Position numbers and translations under genes: made by a program. A DNA stretch of 64,000 nucleotides from Anastatus disparis (Eukaryota > Arthropoda > Insecta > Hymenoptera > Eupelmidae): contig JAFFSR010000279.1 in NCBI GenBank assembly GCA_017163975.1, positions 1-64,000 on the forward strand. Reading direction: 5' to 3'. This document shows positions 1 through 9,523 of this stretch, piece by piece. Within the stretch, counting starts at the first letter, position 1. Every line of letters starts with the position of its first letter. The notes under the pieces were generated by a model that was not told where the DNA came from, did no database searches, and worked only from the letters and a program-made list of their open reading frames with translations.

Positions 1-46
1 ACTAACAATCAAGATTATATATATTAATTAATCAATAATTTAATAG

Positions 47-1673
47 GTTGAACTGGAACTTTTGACTGACATCGACATGCTCATGTTCATCGAGCGTGGA
101 AAACGTGGAGGTATCAGCCAATGCTCAAATTGCTATGCGAAAGCCAATAATCCATACATGAAAGAAGGTTACAACGCTGATGAAGACGAGAAATATCTCA
201 TGTATTTTGATGTCAATAATCTATATGGTTGGGCTATGACCAAATCTCTACCTTACGGTGGTTTCAAGTGGGTGCTCGACGTTGATCAACCAAACTTTTT
301 CGATGTTCCTGAAGATAACTCGATCGGTTATATCCTCGAAGTTGATTTGGAGTATTCAGTTACGCTTCATGATGCTCACAAAGATCTTCCTTTCTGTGCT
401 GAACACATGACACCACCAGAATCCAAACAGAAGAAATTAATGACCACGCTCTATGACAAAAAGCGTTATGTTATACATTACATAGCACTCCAACAAGCGC
501 TTAAACATGGACTACGACTCAAAAAAAATTCATCGAGCATTGCAATTCGATCAGAAAGCATGGTTAAAACCATATATCGATTTGAACAGTGAAAAGCGCA
601 AGAACGCTAAAAATGAGTTCGAGAAGATGTTATTCAAACTGTTCAACAATGCTGTTTATGGCAAAACGATGGAAAACGAGCGGAAACATGTAGATATTAA
701 ATTGATCTGTAAATGGGACGGTCGCTATGGTGCTGAGGCACTTATCTCTAAACCAAATTTTCATAGTTGCACTATCTTCGATGAAAATCTCGTAGCAATA
801 CAACTTATGAAGACGAAAATTTGTATTCGAAAACCTATATACGTAGGACTTTGCGTTTTGGACTTGTCTAAAACGCAAGTGTATAGGTTTCATTATGATT
901 ATATGCGAAATCGTATTGGAAATAAGTGCAAAATATTATACACTGATACTGACAGCCTGGTGTATGAGATAACCAATGTCAACATATATGACATCATGAA
1001 GGAAGATATTCACGAGTTTGATACATCTGACTATCCCGAGAATAATCAGTTCAACATGCCACGAGTCAATAAGAAAATCATTGGCTTGATGAAAGATGAA
1101 TGTAATGGTGAAATCATGTTGGAGTTTATTGGATTGAGAAGCAAAATGTACTGCGTGAGAGTTGAAAATAAGAAGCCTATCAAAAAAGCTAAAGGTGTCA
1201 AGAGCTCTGTAGTTAAAGCAACCATCACCTTTGAAGATTACATCGAATGCTTACGCGAGAATAAAATTTTGGAACGAGAGCAGCGAAACATCAGATCTGA
1301 CCATCATGTTCTGTACACCGAGAAATCAACGAAGATCGCTCTAAGTGCTTACGATGACAAACGGTGTATGATTATTGGCTTAACGGACACACTGCCCTGG
1401 GGTCACTATCTGGAGGGGCTTGACGCCATTGAAGAGATGGAGGAAGAGTGGGGAGTTACCGCTGCAATCGAGCCGCCGCAAAACCCGCAAGAGAAGGGAG
1501 ATGGAGTAGAAGTGGGGAGAGATCTATATGAGCAGAGGTCTCGCACGCCAGAACTCATTCAGTCAACTGAAGAGCCATCGAGAACATCTCCTATCATCAA
1601 AGAAGTTGAAAGAAGCCTGCATCAGAGACCTGAGCTTCCAGAACCAGCAACTAAAAGGAGTAGAAACTTTTGA
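47..1673 (+). pseudogene. polB: Protein-primed DNA polymerase B, C-terminal part, frameshifted
   Basis: Replicates the element from its protein-capped ends in the Polinton family. Palm motif A (DVNNLYGWAM) lies near bases 205-240, motif B (KLFNNAVYGKTM) at 636-671 and motif C (YTDTDS) at 939-956. The exonuclease domain and much of the N-terminus are outside the window or in an upstream exon. The frame opens at 47, straight after an AG preceded by AT-rich sequence, so a splice acceptor at 45-46 is possible. The reading frame changes at a run of eight A at 521-528, leaving two overlapping open stretches (to about 592 and from 507). The end (TGA at 1671) follows a hydrophilic tail rich in Glu, Pro and Arg with a basic KRSR cluster that could be a nuclear signal. 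The family assignment is secure; the intron is inferred. Confidence 0.92.
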
Positions 1674-1786
1674 AAAAACTAAATCGAGGTTAGTAAAATA
1701 ATTTTTCTTTAATTTTCTTTAATTTTCTTTAGCACATAAGATAAATTCTAAATATTAATAATTTTTAAAATCTTTTTTTGTTACAG
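1674..1786 (+). promoter_or_regulatory. Intergenic leader with triplicated TTTCTTTAAT motif and splice-acceptor-like end
   Basis: Three near-identical copies of ATTTTCTTTA sit at about 1700-1732. The stretch ends in a pyrimidine-rich tract and TTACAG immediately before the ATG at 1787, which looks like a 3' splice site. No TATA box of the type used by the later genes is visible here. Confidence 0.35.
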
Positions 1787-2086
1787 ATGGATCTTAACGA
1801 GATTAATAATATCGCTCAAGGAGGCTTTCTTCCAACTAAAAAGTTGACTGAGCTCGATGAAGGGCATAATTACATGGTGTTCGCGCTCAAAAAGGTGACT
1901 ACCAGATATGGTTGTAAAACTGTAGCTGTCATCGAGAATAAATTTGATATATTCTTGCCTAAGAGTGTATCTGATGCTTTAGTGGAGAATGAGGATTTAT
2001 TTAATAAGATGTCTGCAGCAGCAAATAAGCTTAAACTATTTATAACCTACAAAGGTGATTACAAGATTGAGTTTTCTAGTGTTTAA
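1787..2086 (+). CDS. Small Polinton protein, possible OB-fold ssDNA-binding protein
   Basis: Intact 99-aa frame downstream of polB on the same strand. I chose ATG 1787 because it follows directly on a TTACAG acceptor-like site; the frame is open three codons further up but has no earlier ATG. The core alternates hydrophobic and charged residues in a beta-rich pattern (YMVFALKKVTTRYG, then KFDIFLPKSVSDAL), as in a small OB barrel, and the C-terminus is KGDYKIEF. Similar short proteins next to polB are common in arthropod Polintons as far as I recall, but I know no proven function. Single-stranded DNA binding during replication is inferred from fold impression and position only. No breaks. Confidence 0.6.
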   Translation: MDLNEINNIAQGGFLPTKKLTELDEGHNYMVFALKKVTTRYGCKTVAVIENKFDIFLPKSVSDALVENEDLFNKMSAAANKLKLFITYKGDYKIEFSSV

Positions 2087-2127
2087 GTGATTAGTGTAAA
2101 TAAGTGTGTTAAAATTTAATAGTATTA

Positions 2128-2180
<53 letters not shown>
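2128..2180. repeat. (TA)n microsatellite in the convergent intergenic region
   Basis: About 26 TA units lie between the ends of two convergent genes (+ gene ends 2086, - gene ends 2412). The 325-bp gap holds nothing else but polyadenylation-like signals. Confidence 0.95.
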
Positions 2181-2182
<2 letters not shown>

Positions 2183-2266
2183 GATAAATATAGAAAACTT
2201 TAGCCGACTAGCTAAAATCGAGTATATTCTAGTCAACAAAGCATGTAAAATAAGTTTTTTTTTCAA

Positions 2267-2272
2267 AATAAA
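2267..2272 (+). terminator. AATAAA polyadenylation signal candidate
   Basis: A canonical AATAAA about 180 bp downstream of the OB-fold-like gene, in the gap between convergent genes, followed by a T-rich stretch. Chance occurrence is possible in such AT-rich DNA. Confidence 0.35.
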
Positions 2273-2411
2273 TACTCTTTGATTTGTCACTCAATTTGTG
2301 TGTTCACATTTATTTGATAATCCTTTACAAAAAATAACATTCTTTATCATACTTGAAAAAATACAATTTTCTTTTTTAAACTATTTTTATAATTAATATA
2401 TATATAATTTA

Positions 2412-3333
2412 TTAAATATCTGTTTTATTAATCCAACTATTATGAGAACTGTCAAAACCTAGCCATTTGACAAATACTTGATTTCCACGTCTTTTGACAA
2501 CTTTTTCTACGAGATAAATGTCTGGATACTTGGCCTTCTGCAGTTCCTCTGCATAGAAACCACCGGAGATGAGTTGATCTTGATAATCCTTCAAATGATA
2601 CGTCGTTGGATCAGTAGCTGCTACCCGTACAACTGTAAATATTTCCGTCGACCAGTTTGGAGTATATCCTTTCTCGAAGATATGCTTCGCATTGCTAACA
2701 CGGACTTTGTCACCGACTTTAAACTTTGTCTTCTTCTTCATGGTTCTGCGTTTATGAGCAAATTTTAACAAAACTTGGGCTTCATTAACAGATGTTACAT
2801 CTTTAGGCTTCATTCCGATGGTACGATGTTTACGTTCATTATAATCTGCTATTAATTCAGGTAAGATATCCAACCATTTGTAATTACCACGTAAGCTGAA
2901 CTTTTTTCACATAAGATTTTTCAAAGTGCGATTGAAACGTTCGCAGATCGATGCCTTCAAACTGCTATATGTTGAGTATAGATTAATCTTGTACTTGCGC
3001 ATCAGTCTTTGAAAATCTGAATTATAGAATTCCCTTGCCTCTGTCAGTGTGAAGATTCTTAGGCACTCTACCTTTTGATAATATAGATTTCATTGCTGCA
3101 GAGACTTCTACACCAGTTTTATTTTTAACTGGGACTGCCCACGCGTATTTGGAAAAAATATCTATAACTGTAAGCATGTATTTGTAGCCTTTGTTTTCTC
3201 GAGAATAAGGTTGCATCTCTACCAGATCAGCTTGCCAAGTCTCATCCAAACCTCGCACATCGAACTTTCGACGAGGATAATTACGACGTGCTGGCTTGTG
3301 AAGCTCTTCTACAAGTCTATGACGTTGTTCCAT
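2412..3333 (-). pseudogene. int: Polinton integrase (DDE, chromodomain), broken
   Basis: Retroviral-type integrase that inserts the linear element DNA. The first catalytic Asp is in WQADLVEM, the second in LHTDRGKG and the Glu in CERFNRTLK. The C-terminus is a chromodomain (from YLVEKVVKRRG to SHNSWI) that would bind modified histone tails. There is a frameshift near 3031-3036 just after the second Asp, and an in-frame TGA (bases 2909-2907 on this strand) between the catalytic Glu and the C-terminal part. The intact C-terminal piece runs 2873-2412. The N-terminal zinc-binding region is not apparent. The start overlaps the end of the upstream fibre-like gene by about 25 bp in another frame, so a slightly different start is possible. 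Confidence 0.9.
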
Positions 3334-3704
3334 CGATGGTTATCGATTGACTGTTTTGCACTAACAGAGATAATGCCTCCTTTTATAGTCTCAAGCTCCA
3401 ACTGGCTTTGTATGAATTTCTTATCTAGCTCGTCTCTATGCACCTCTACAATTTTATCTAGGTTATTGAGATCACTTCTCAAACTAGATATTGAATCTAA
3501 TAATTTCTGAACTTCCAAACGTACGATACGCTGTAAAGTATCTAAATTTACAGCTTCATTGAGTTGATTAGGTGATGCGAGATTACAAAGCCTCTTATTT
3601 TCCATATCGTATTGTCCATCTTTTGTAAGTTTATAGCCAATACCCGGAGGTCCTCGACTACCCTCACTTCATTTGAGATTACGTCCGAATACATCGACGC
3701 TCAT
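3309..3704 (-). pseudogene. Fibre-like coiled-coil Polinton protein, one premature stop
   Basis: ATG at 3704; the twelfth codon is TGA (3671-3669), after which the frame runs open to 3309. Past the stop comes a short collagen-like GSRGPPG segment, then a KRLCNLA motif and a heptad-rich helix over the rest of the frame (about residues 50-125). A Gly-Pro element followed by a coiled coil suggests a trimeric virion spike or fibre, but that is inference. Arthropod Polintons commonly carry a protein of this build. A TATATATAT element sits about 40 bp upstream on this strand (near 3748), inside the end of the preceding gene. The gene overlaps the integrase start. Confidence 0.6.
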
Positions 3705-3735
3705 TTTGATAATGCACGGTATAGGTGTCTACACC

Positions 3736-4677
3736 TCAATATATATAGCCTCCTTTACGTAACTCTTCTATAATTGAATGTATCTCATTTGTATGGCTAG
3801 GGTTTCCAGCTTCTCTTTCAGCAATGAGTAATCGAAGTCTATCAACGAGTTCGTTTGGATCATCCCAGTATATGTAATCCATTCTCGTATCTCTTCTTGC
3901 AATTTTATATCGAGGTAACGATCCTCCTCTTTTTTTCAATGAAAATAAAGGACTAATGATACTGTCGAATTTCTTACTTTTGTGCGTACGAATAGTCTCA
4001 TCACTTCTGTAGCGTCGTTTGTGAGCATTAGTAGTTTCAAGAATCTTCTTGTAATTTTGCATATCATTATTGTTCATGTGACCTCTATCGGGATTTTTCA
4101 TAATTAACAATTCTAACAATCCTTTAGTTTTTGGATATTTTTTATCTTTTATACGAATGTTTTTATCTTCGAAAAATAGAGGTGAGTCACCAATTAAGTA
4201 ACTATTACCTTCCTTGCGCACTCCATAAACTTTATCCAATTGTTTTGATTGATCCTCATTGAGCATATGAATGTACTTATTATCAAGCAATAAATCATCT
4301 TCTTTTTCTAATTCCTGCTCACTTGCAGCTGATTCAAATTCAGTATCAACTTGTCGAATAGTATCGTTTAATGATGTATCATCATCATCAATGGATGAAT
4401 AGGAAGGAATAGAAGATTGCAAGAAGGAGGAATAAGTATCATTGTTTTTTATGACTTTTTTTTTATTTTTTTTTGCTATGTTACGTATAAAATCATTATT
4501 TTTCTCAGTAGTAGCAACGAGTTTCTGAAGAGGATCAACGATAGGTTTGAATGTCTCGCCAAATGCTCTTTCAATATTTTCTTTTCCAAACTTCAACAAG
4601 TTATATTTTCGTTTAACTGCATTGCGTGCTTGTACAAGTTGATGTAGAACATCTTTCTTTCGTCTAATGTCAGCCAT
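3736..4677 (-). CDS. DUF8207-like Polinton protein (313 aa)
   Basis: Intact frame. The N-terminus is basic and helical (residues 1-80, with a Lys-rich run). The middle is acidic and Ser/Asp-rich (about 85-125). A conserved block (about 150-215) contains VYGVRKEGNSYLIGDSPL, LLELLIMKNPD and TNAHKRRY, and the C-terminus ends in MDYIYWDDPNELVDRL and a Gly-Gly-Tyr-Ile-Tyr tail. I recognise this arrangement as the arthropod Polinton family that I believe is registered as DUF8207; the number should be checked. Its function is unknown. Basic ends and position between fibre-like and ATPase genes would suit a virion core or scaffold protein, which is a guess. A TATAAATA box lies about 60 bp upstream on this strand (4740-4733), within the end of the ATPase gene. 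Confidence 0.75.
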   Translation of the reverse strand: MADIRRKKDVLHQLVQARNAVKRKYNLLKFGKENIERAFGETFKPIVDPLQKLVATTEKNNDFIRNIAKKNKKKVIKNNDTYSSFLQSSIPSYSSIDDDDTSLNDTIRQVDTEFESAASEQELEKEDDLLLDNKYIHMLNEDQSKQLDKVYGVRKEGNSYLIGDSPLFFEDKNIRIKDKKYPKTKGLLELLIMKNPDRGHMNNNDMQNYKKILETTNAHKRRYRSDETIRTHKSKKFDSIISPLFSLKKRGGSLPRYKIARRDTRMDYIYWDDPNELVDRLRLLIAEREAGNPSHTNEIHSIIEELRKGGYIY

Positions 4678-4718
4678 GTTGACGCTTCAGCGTACAATGA
4701 TGAATTGTTTTCTTAGGA

Positions 4719-5423
4719 CTATGTGCGCGCTATATTTATAGCAAAACAATCAAAGCCTTTTCTATATCTACCAGAATTGATCGAACTATTTTTGTCGATC
4801 ATTAAAAATCCATATTTATCACCAGTCCAACACTTGGAGCATAATTCTTTGAATTGCGCGTAATTCATGTCGGAATTGACGTGATCATCGTATAAGTGTC
4901 TCAAGTTGACGTCATCTTGACGAAAAATCACCAACAAATTGACATTGTCTCTGACTAGATGTTTTGGAATTCGAGCATAAGATTGACAGAGATAGAAACA
5001 ATCACCTTCTTTGTGCCTGCCCATACAGAAGTAAGCTCTGATATTATCTTGTTTTTCACAGGCTACATCATCAAAAATCATGACAGAATTTGGAAGCGCA
5101 TTATCAGGGGCTACAACAGATTCGTGCTCACTAAAAGGAAAGTATTGTACACCTTCTAAAGGCTCTAGGAGGTCCTTCAAAAACTTGTACTTTGGTTGAT
5201 TCAAAGACTTGGAGTACACATAAACGTTTTCAAACCTGAGACCATTAGGATGCGTTATTAGTGCTAAGAGACTATTGGTTTTACCACAGTTTGATGGACC
5301 ACAAAATACAGCTCGAATACTGTTTGGAAGTAAGTCTCCATGCCTCTTTAATTTCTTCTCATGCTCCACGATAGTGTCGAAATTTCCTATCGGTAGCTTA
5401 ACGGATTGTTCTTTGAAATTCAT
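4719..5423 (-). CDS. A32-like FtsK/HerA genome-packaging ATPase
   Basis: Intact 234-aa frame. Walker A is GPSNCGKTNSL (residues 42-52) and Walker B is NSVMIFDDVACEK (about 112-124), followed by the sensor-like region FYLCQSYARIPK. The length matches Polinton and poxvirus A32-type packaging ATPases (about 230-270 aa). The product would pump element DNA into preformed capsids. The upstream region is shared with the divergent PLA2 gene: a TATTTATAG element lies at 5468-5460 read on this strand, with TCAGAC about 28 bp downstream at 5440. Both nucleotide-binding motifs look functional although neighbouring genes are broken. Confidence 0.93.
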   Translation of the reverse strand: MNFKEQSVKLPIGNFDTIVEHEKKLKRHGDLLPNSIRAVFCGPSNCGKTNSLLALITHPNGLRFENVYVYSKSLNQPKYKFLKDLLEPLEGVQYFPFSEHESVVAPDNALPNSVMIFDDVACEKQDNIRAYFCMGRHKEGDCFYLCQSYARIPKHLVRDNVNLLVIFRQDDVNLRHLYDDHVNSDMNYAQFKELCSKCWTGDKYGFLMIDKNSSINSGRYRKGFDCFAINIART

Positions 5424-5518
5424 TATGACAACACGTCTGACGTATGAATGCTTGACCAGCTATAAATACAAGGCTTTTATACCCAATGCCTCAGTCTTCA
5501 TTTAGTCTTCGAAGTGTG
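5424..5518. promoter_or_regulatory. Divergent core promoter with one shared, near-palindromic TATA element
   Basis: TATAAATA at 5461-5468 reads TATTTATA on the other strand. An initiator-like TCAGTC starts 30 bp to the right (5491) and TCAGAC starts 28 bp to the left on the - strand (5440). Spacing fits a TATA-Inr pair in both directions and would drive the packaging ATPase leftward and the PLA2 capsid gene rightward. Confidence 0.6.
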
Positions 5519-6330
5519 ATGATCATATATAGACAACGACGACGTGGTCGCGGTTTTGTCAACAAGCTTCTTAATAGTCTTCCAATCGAACTTCATATAC
5601 CAGGATACCAATACTGTGGACCCGGTACAAGATTAGCTAAACGTTTAGCTAGAGGTGATCCAGGAATTAATCCTCTCGATAGAGCTTGTAAAGAGCACGA
5701 CATTGCTTATTCACAGAATCGTGAAAACGTAGAAGCTAGAAACGCTTCTGATAGAATTTTAGCAGAAAAAGCTAATCAAAGGATTTCATCAAAAGACGCT
5801 AGCTTTGGAGAGAAAGCAGCTGCATTTGCAATTAAAAACATTATGAAAGTAAAGTCTAAATTCGGAATGGGTATGAAGAAGAAGGGTAAGAGGAGGAGGA
5901 GGAAGCCTTCTACTACTACTTTCAATACAATAGTAAAGGCTGCATCAAAATCAATTGTTCCTACAAAATGTGCTCGAAAAGCCATTTTGTCAGCTCTAAA
6001 GGGTGCACGTAATGCTGTTAAAAAGCAGGTGGTAAAAGAATGTAAAAATTCCACGTACTTTACCAGTTCCAAAGAAAGTAGGAGGTTTCTTACCATTTCT
6101 TATACCAATCTTTGCAGGTTTGAGTGCTGTTGGTGGTATAGCTGGAGGTGCCGCTGGAATTGCTAAAGCGGTAAATGATTCCAAAGCTGCTAAATAACAA
6201 TTAGAAGAAAATAAGAGACATAATATAAAGATGGAAGAAATAGCTCTTGGTAAAGGTCTTTACTTGAAACCATATAAAACTGGTCTTGGTCTTCGTATGA
6301 AAGCAAAGAATTCTTTAAAAAAAAAAAAAA
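5519..6330 (+). pseudogene. Phospholipase A2 minor-capsid protein, frameshifted
   Basis: The N-terminal third is a parvovirus-VP1-type secreted PLA2 domain: calcium loop YCGPGTRL and catalytic helix CKEHDIAYS with the His-Asp pair. In viruses this enzyme opens the endosomal membrane during entry. A Lys/Arg-rich segment follows (GMGMKKKGKRRRRK). After a frameshift around 6045-6060 the remaining coding potential continues in another frame with a Gly/Ala-rich hydrophobic stretch, then a TAA at 6195 and a further KGLYLKPYKTGLGL segment up to an A run at 6318-6330. ATG 5519 is preferred over the in-frame ATG at 5486, because 5486 lies upstream of the predicted start site (TCAGTC at 5491). Related minor capsid proteins with PLA2 domains are known from adintoviruses and parvoviruses. 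Confidence 0.82.
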
Positions 6331-6711
6331 ATGATCCTCAAAGTAAAATTACCTCAAAGAGCACTCACCGATGCTGATCTCATCAAATATGCAAAAATCC
6401 TGAAAATCTCAAATTTTCGAGGAGTATTCATGAGGAACGCTATGCCTATTAGCTGACCACGCTATAGAGAATCAGCTATTGTTAATCTCGATGATGCAGA
6501 TGGACCTGGAACGCACTGGGTAGCATATCGCAAACGAGGAAACGATGTTGTGTATTTCGATAGCTTCGGTGATCTTCAACCTCCTTTGGATTTAATGACA
6601 TATCTGAGAGTAGACAACATCAAGTACAATCCTGAGAGGTATCAAGACTTTGATACTTTTAATTGTGGTCATCTTTGTCTAAGATTCTTGAGTAATACTC
6701 TTGATATATAA
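6331..6711 (+). pseudogene. Adenain-like cysteine protease with one stop codon
   Basis: Capsid maturation protease of the adenovirus/Polinton C5 type. The His is in GTHWVAY, the Asp in YFDSFGD and the Cys in FNCGHLCLRFL, in the expected order. ATG 6331 follows the A run that ends the PLA2 gene. A single TGA at 6454-6456, upstream of all three catalytic residues, interrupts an otherwise open 126-codon frame. The natural stop at 6709 overlaps the TATA box of the next gene, so the genes are packed without spacer. At about 125 aa it is shorter than adenain (about 200 aa), which is normal for arthropod Polintons. Confidence 0.85.
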
Positions 6712-6754
6712 AGAAAAGAATGATGAGTATTTGTTCATTATGTGTTCAACAATC

Positions 6755-7441
6755 ATGGTAGATTCATTGACTTTGAGTCTTTCGAGTACATCGTCTGTAC
6801 TGGAAGAACAGTATTTTCCACCAATTGAACTTTCACCTGACAAGAATTACGTTCTCGGATTAGTTGCTTTCATGACATTCAATTCCATACCTAATATCGA
6901 CATGGGTAGTAATCTATTCCACGTTGGACAGGAAGAAATTGTTTTACCGACTGGTAGTTATGAAATTGAGGATATAGAGAATTATCTCAGTGAAACATTG
7001 ACGACAAAAAGTATCTTAATCAGTATTAAACCAAACAATAATACACTTCGTAGTGAAATAAAATGCAATCATTCGATTGATTTTCGACCAGAACATTCGA
7101 TAGGACCTTTATTAGGCTTTGCAAAACGTGTACTTCCTGCTGATGTCACGAATCATTCAGATTTACCTGTAGCTATTCTCAAGGTCAACGCTCTTCGAGT
7201 CGAGTGTAATATCGTCTCTGGTGCCTATATAAACGGTCGACGAGTGCACACGATACATGAATTCTTTTCTGCTGTCCCACCAGGATATAAGATCATTGAA
7301 GTGCCATCACAAGTCATTTACCTTCCAGTCGTCGTCAAGAGCATAGATCATTTACAAGTGCGCATAGCCGATCAAGACGGGAATCTAATAAACTTTCGTG
7401 GAGAAACTATTACAGTTAGACTACATATCAAATCAGTATAA
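6755..7441 (+). CDS. Penton-like minor capsid protein candidate
   Basis: Intact frame of 228 aa from ATG 6755. An in-frame ATG at 6740 is only a few bases past the likely start site: TATATAAAG at 6705 and TCATT at 6735. I therefore prefer 6755. The product opens with a beta-rich segment, followed by an EEQYFPPIEL motif and a YVLGLVAFMTFNSIPNI block. The C-terminus is strand-rich with VIYLPVVVKSIDHLQVRIAD and NFRGETITVRLHI. Size, beta content and position just before the major capsid gene suit the single-jelly-roll penton predicted for Polintons by Krupovic and Koonin. The assignment rests on context and pattern, not on a decisive motif. Confidence 0.6.
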   Translation: MVDSLTLSLSSTSSVLEEQYFPPIELSPDKNYVLGLVAFMTFNSIPNIDMGSNLFHVGQEEIVLPTGSYEIEDIENYLSETLTTKSILISIKPNNNTLRSEIKCNHSIDFRPEHSIGPLLGFAKRVLPADVTNHSDLPVAILKVNALRVECNIVSGAYINGRRVHTIHEFFSAVPPGYKIIEVPSQVIYLPVVVKSIDHLQVRIADQDGNLINFRGETITVRLHIKSV

Positions 7442-7480
7442 AAAATGGGAGTGGTTTATAACAATAAAAATAACAAAGGG

Positions 7481-7517
7481 TATATAAGTAAATCGAGATG
7501 GCATTCGAACATCAGTC
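7481..7517 (+). promoter_or_regulatory. TATA box and initiator of the major capsid gene
   Basis: TATATAAG at 7481-7488 and TCAGTC at 7512-7517 are 31 bp apart. The next ATG downstream of the initiator is 7637, the start of the major capsid frame, which gives a leader of about 125 nt without upstream ATG. Confidence 0.65.
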
Positions 7518-7636
7518 GTCATCGACAAGTCAAAGTATTAACACGGCAGAACATTTAGTTTTTGAAAAGCCAAGGCTTAAAAATAAGAGCTCCTGGTGGA
7601 GAATCACGTGCTTAATTTTTTGCTGTTTTCAAAGAA

Positions 7637-8866
7637 ATGAAGGAAATTCTAAACATAAGGACAGGAGTAAGATTGGATGAGTCAATAGCTCACTGTGAGG
7701 TGCACGCGTACCAGCCTTACACCTCATCAAATTTCAATAATAGTGATGAAATTCGCATATCAATTCAACATCAAGATTTAAATCTTTTGCCTTCGCGGAG
7801 TTCTCTACACATAGTGGGAAAATTCACTCAACAAGATGGCACTGCTTTAGCAAGAACTAACTTAGTTAATAACGGCATCTGTCATCTATTCGAGGAAGTT
7901 CGCTATGAAATTAATGCTATAGAGATCGATCGCTGTAAGAATGTAGGATTGACCACCGTTATGAAGGGTTGGGTATCACTCAATCCTAGTCAGAGTTTGA
8001 TTATAGAAAATGCTGGTTGGATGGATATAACGGAAACTCGGAAGATTATTAATAACAATGGCTATTTTGATATTTTCATACCTCTCAGTATGATTTTAGG
8101 CTTTGCAGAAGATTATCGCAAAATCATAGTCAATGTTAAACATGAACTTATCCTCACGAGATCCAGGAACGATATTAATGCAGTAATACAAACACCGAAT
8201 GCTACTATTGCTTATGAAGATTTCAAAATTGATCTTTTAAGGATCGAGTGGCTTATGCCTCACATACAGTTATCCAATGAATGTAAAATTCGCATGCTTT
8301 GACAAATCGAGAAAAATAAACCTATCTCAATGAGTTTTCGTTCCTGGGAATTATACGAATATCCATTATTACCGGCATCAACGAGACATGTATGGACAGT
8401 CAAAACATCTAACCAGCTGGAGAAGCCTCGTTTTATCATTCTTGGTTTCCAGACAAATCGAAAAGGACAAAAAACTGCTAACGCTAGTCAGTTTGATCAT
8501 TGCAATTTGAGCAATGTTAAACTATTTCTCAATTCTCAATACTATCCTTACGGAAATATGAATCTTGATATTGTCAATAATCAGTATGCTATATTATACG
8601 ATATGTACGCTAATTTCCAAAATGCATACTATGGAAAGGAGTCCGAGCCAATGCTGAAAAAATCAGATTATATCAATCACATGCCACTGATAGGCATCGA
8701 TTGTTCAAAACAAAATGATTCTCTGAAGAGTGCTCCAGTTGATGTTCGTCTTGAATTCGAGACCAAACAAAACTTTCCAGTTGGAACTTCAGCTTACTGT
8801 CTAATCTTACATGATAGAATCATAGAATACAACGCCATAAGCGGTGATGTCAGAAAATTAGTCTAA
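7637..8866 (+). pseudogene. Double-jelly-roll major capsid protein, one in-frame stop
   Basis: Hexon-like coat protein of Polintons/adintoviruses. The frame starts at ATG 7637 and runs 409 codons to 8866 in a single frame, broken only by TGA at 8300-8302. The N-terminal half contains ESIAHCEVHAYQPYT, NNSDEIRISIQHQDL and CHLFEEVRYEINAIEID, typical of this family. The C-terminal half contains TRHVWTVKTSNQLEKPRFI, NSQYYPYGNMNLD and a terminal block ending in DRIIEYN. Length matches the usual 400-500 aa. The stop falls between the two halves and could be a C-to-T change in a CGA codon. Without it the gene would be complete. Confidence 0.88.
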
Positions 8867-8933
8867 AGGAGTGGGGATAGTCTGCAAAGGAGAGGGGATA
8901 GTCTGCAAAGGAGTGGGGATAGTAGGATATAAG
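8866..8933 (+). promoter_or_regulatory. Triplicated 22-bp repeat leading into a TATA box
   Basis: Three copies of a unit built on AAAGGAGTGGGGATAGTCTG begin at the stop codon of the capsid gene; the last merges into GATATAAG at 8926-8933. TCATT at 8955 is about 29 bp further. Position between capsid gene and next start suggests a promoter-proximal array. Confidence 0.6.
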
Positions 8934-8970
8934 AAAGCGAGCGCGAGCTGGGATCTCATTCTTTAACAAG

Positions 8971-9506
8971 ATGGAATACGCAGTGGACTTACAAGGTTTT
9001 AAAAAGCCAGGTAAAGAATTTGTTTTAAAAGAGTTGGCTGCTGTTCCTCTCGTTGAATCGGCTGAACCTACAGTACATCTTTTTCAAACCACCTTTTCCA
9101 TGGAAAAAGTTAACTACGAAATACAAGCGTGAAAATCTCTGGCTCGAGCTTTGCTATCATGGACTAGCTTGGAATTCTGGAGATCATGAGTATACTGAAA
9201 TAGAAAAAAATTCTTCGACAAACTCTGCAGAACGCTACACAAGTTTTTGTGATTGGTCAAGTGAAAAAAGAGTGGTTGGAGAAATTTGATTTTAAAGTTG
9301 TGGATATTAGTGAACTGGGTATTCCAAATTTTGATCAACGGCTAACTAAAACAGACTCTTGTTCACATCATAATTGCATGTATAAAAATACGTGTGCTGT
9401 TAACAACGTTAAATCAATACAGAAGTTGTATTTCAGTGATTTCAGTGATTGGGTTATGGATTGGGAAGACACTCGTCTAAATAAAGATAGTGAATTAGTA
9501 CTGTGA
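8971..9506 (+). pseudogene. Unnamed Polinton protein family, first tandem copy, two frameshifts
   Basis: Begins MEYAVDLQGFK and continues with FVLKELA; the frame changes near 9085 and again near 9212. The pieces are recognisable because they match the intact copy that follows: an aromatic block ending YHGLAWNSGD, an EWLEKFDFKVVDI segment, and the Cys/His segment CSHHNCMYKNTCAVNN. The last open piece ends TGA at 9504-9506, 18 bp before the start of the second copy. Function is unknown. The opening beta-strand with D-x-Q-G-F and the terminal C-A-x-x-N-V resemble the ExoI and ExoIII corners of a DEDD exonuclease fold with catalytic residues replaced, but this is speculative. Confidence 0.7.
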
Positions 9507-9523
9507 AAAAGTTATCAATCAGC

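Noticed and set aside
630..893. - strand frame inside polB and similar antisense frames in penton, env and pol regions
   Set aside because: Shadows of strongly supported sense-strand genes with conserved catalytic motifs.
5486..5518. Upstream in-frame ATG of the PLA2 gene
   Set aside because: The initiator TCAGTC sits at 5491, so the mRNA would start inside this extension; ATG 5519 is the first usable one.
7498..7680. 60-codon frame upstream of the capsid gene
   Set aside because: Its ATG lies between the TATA box (7481) and the predicted initiator (7512), so it would be upstream of the transcript start; no recognisable domain.
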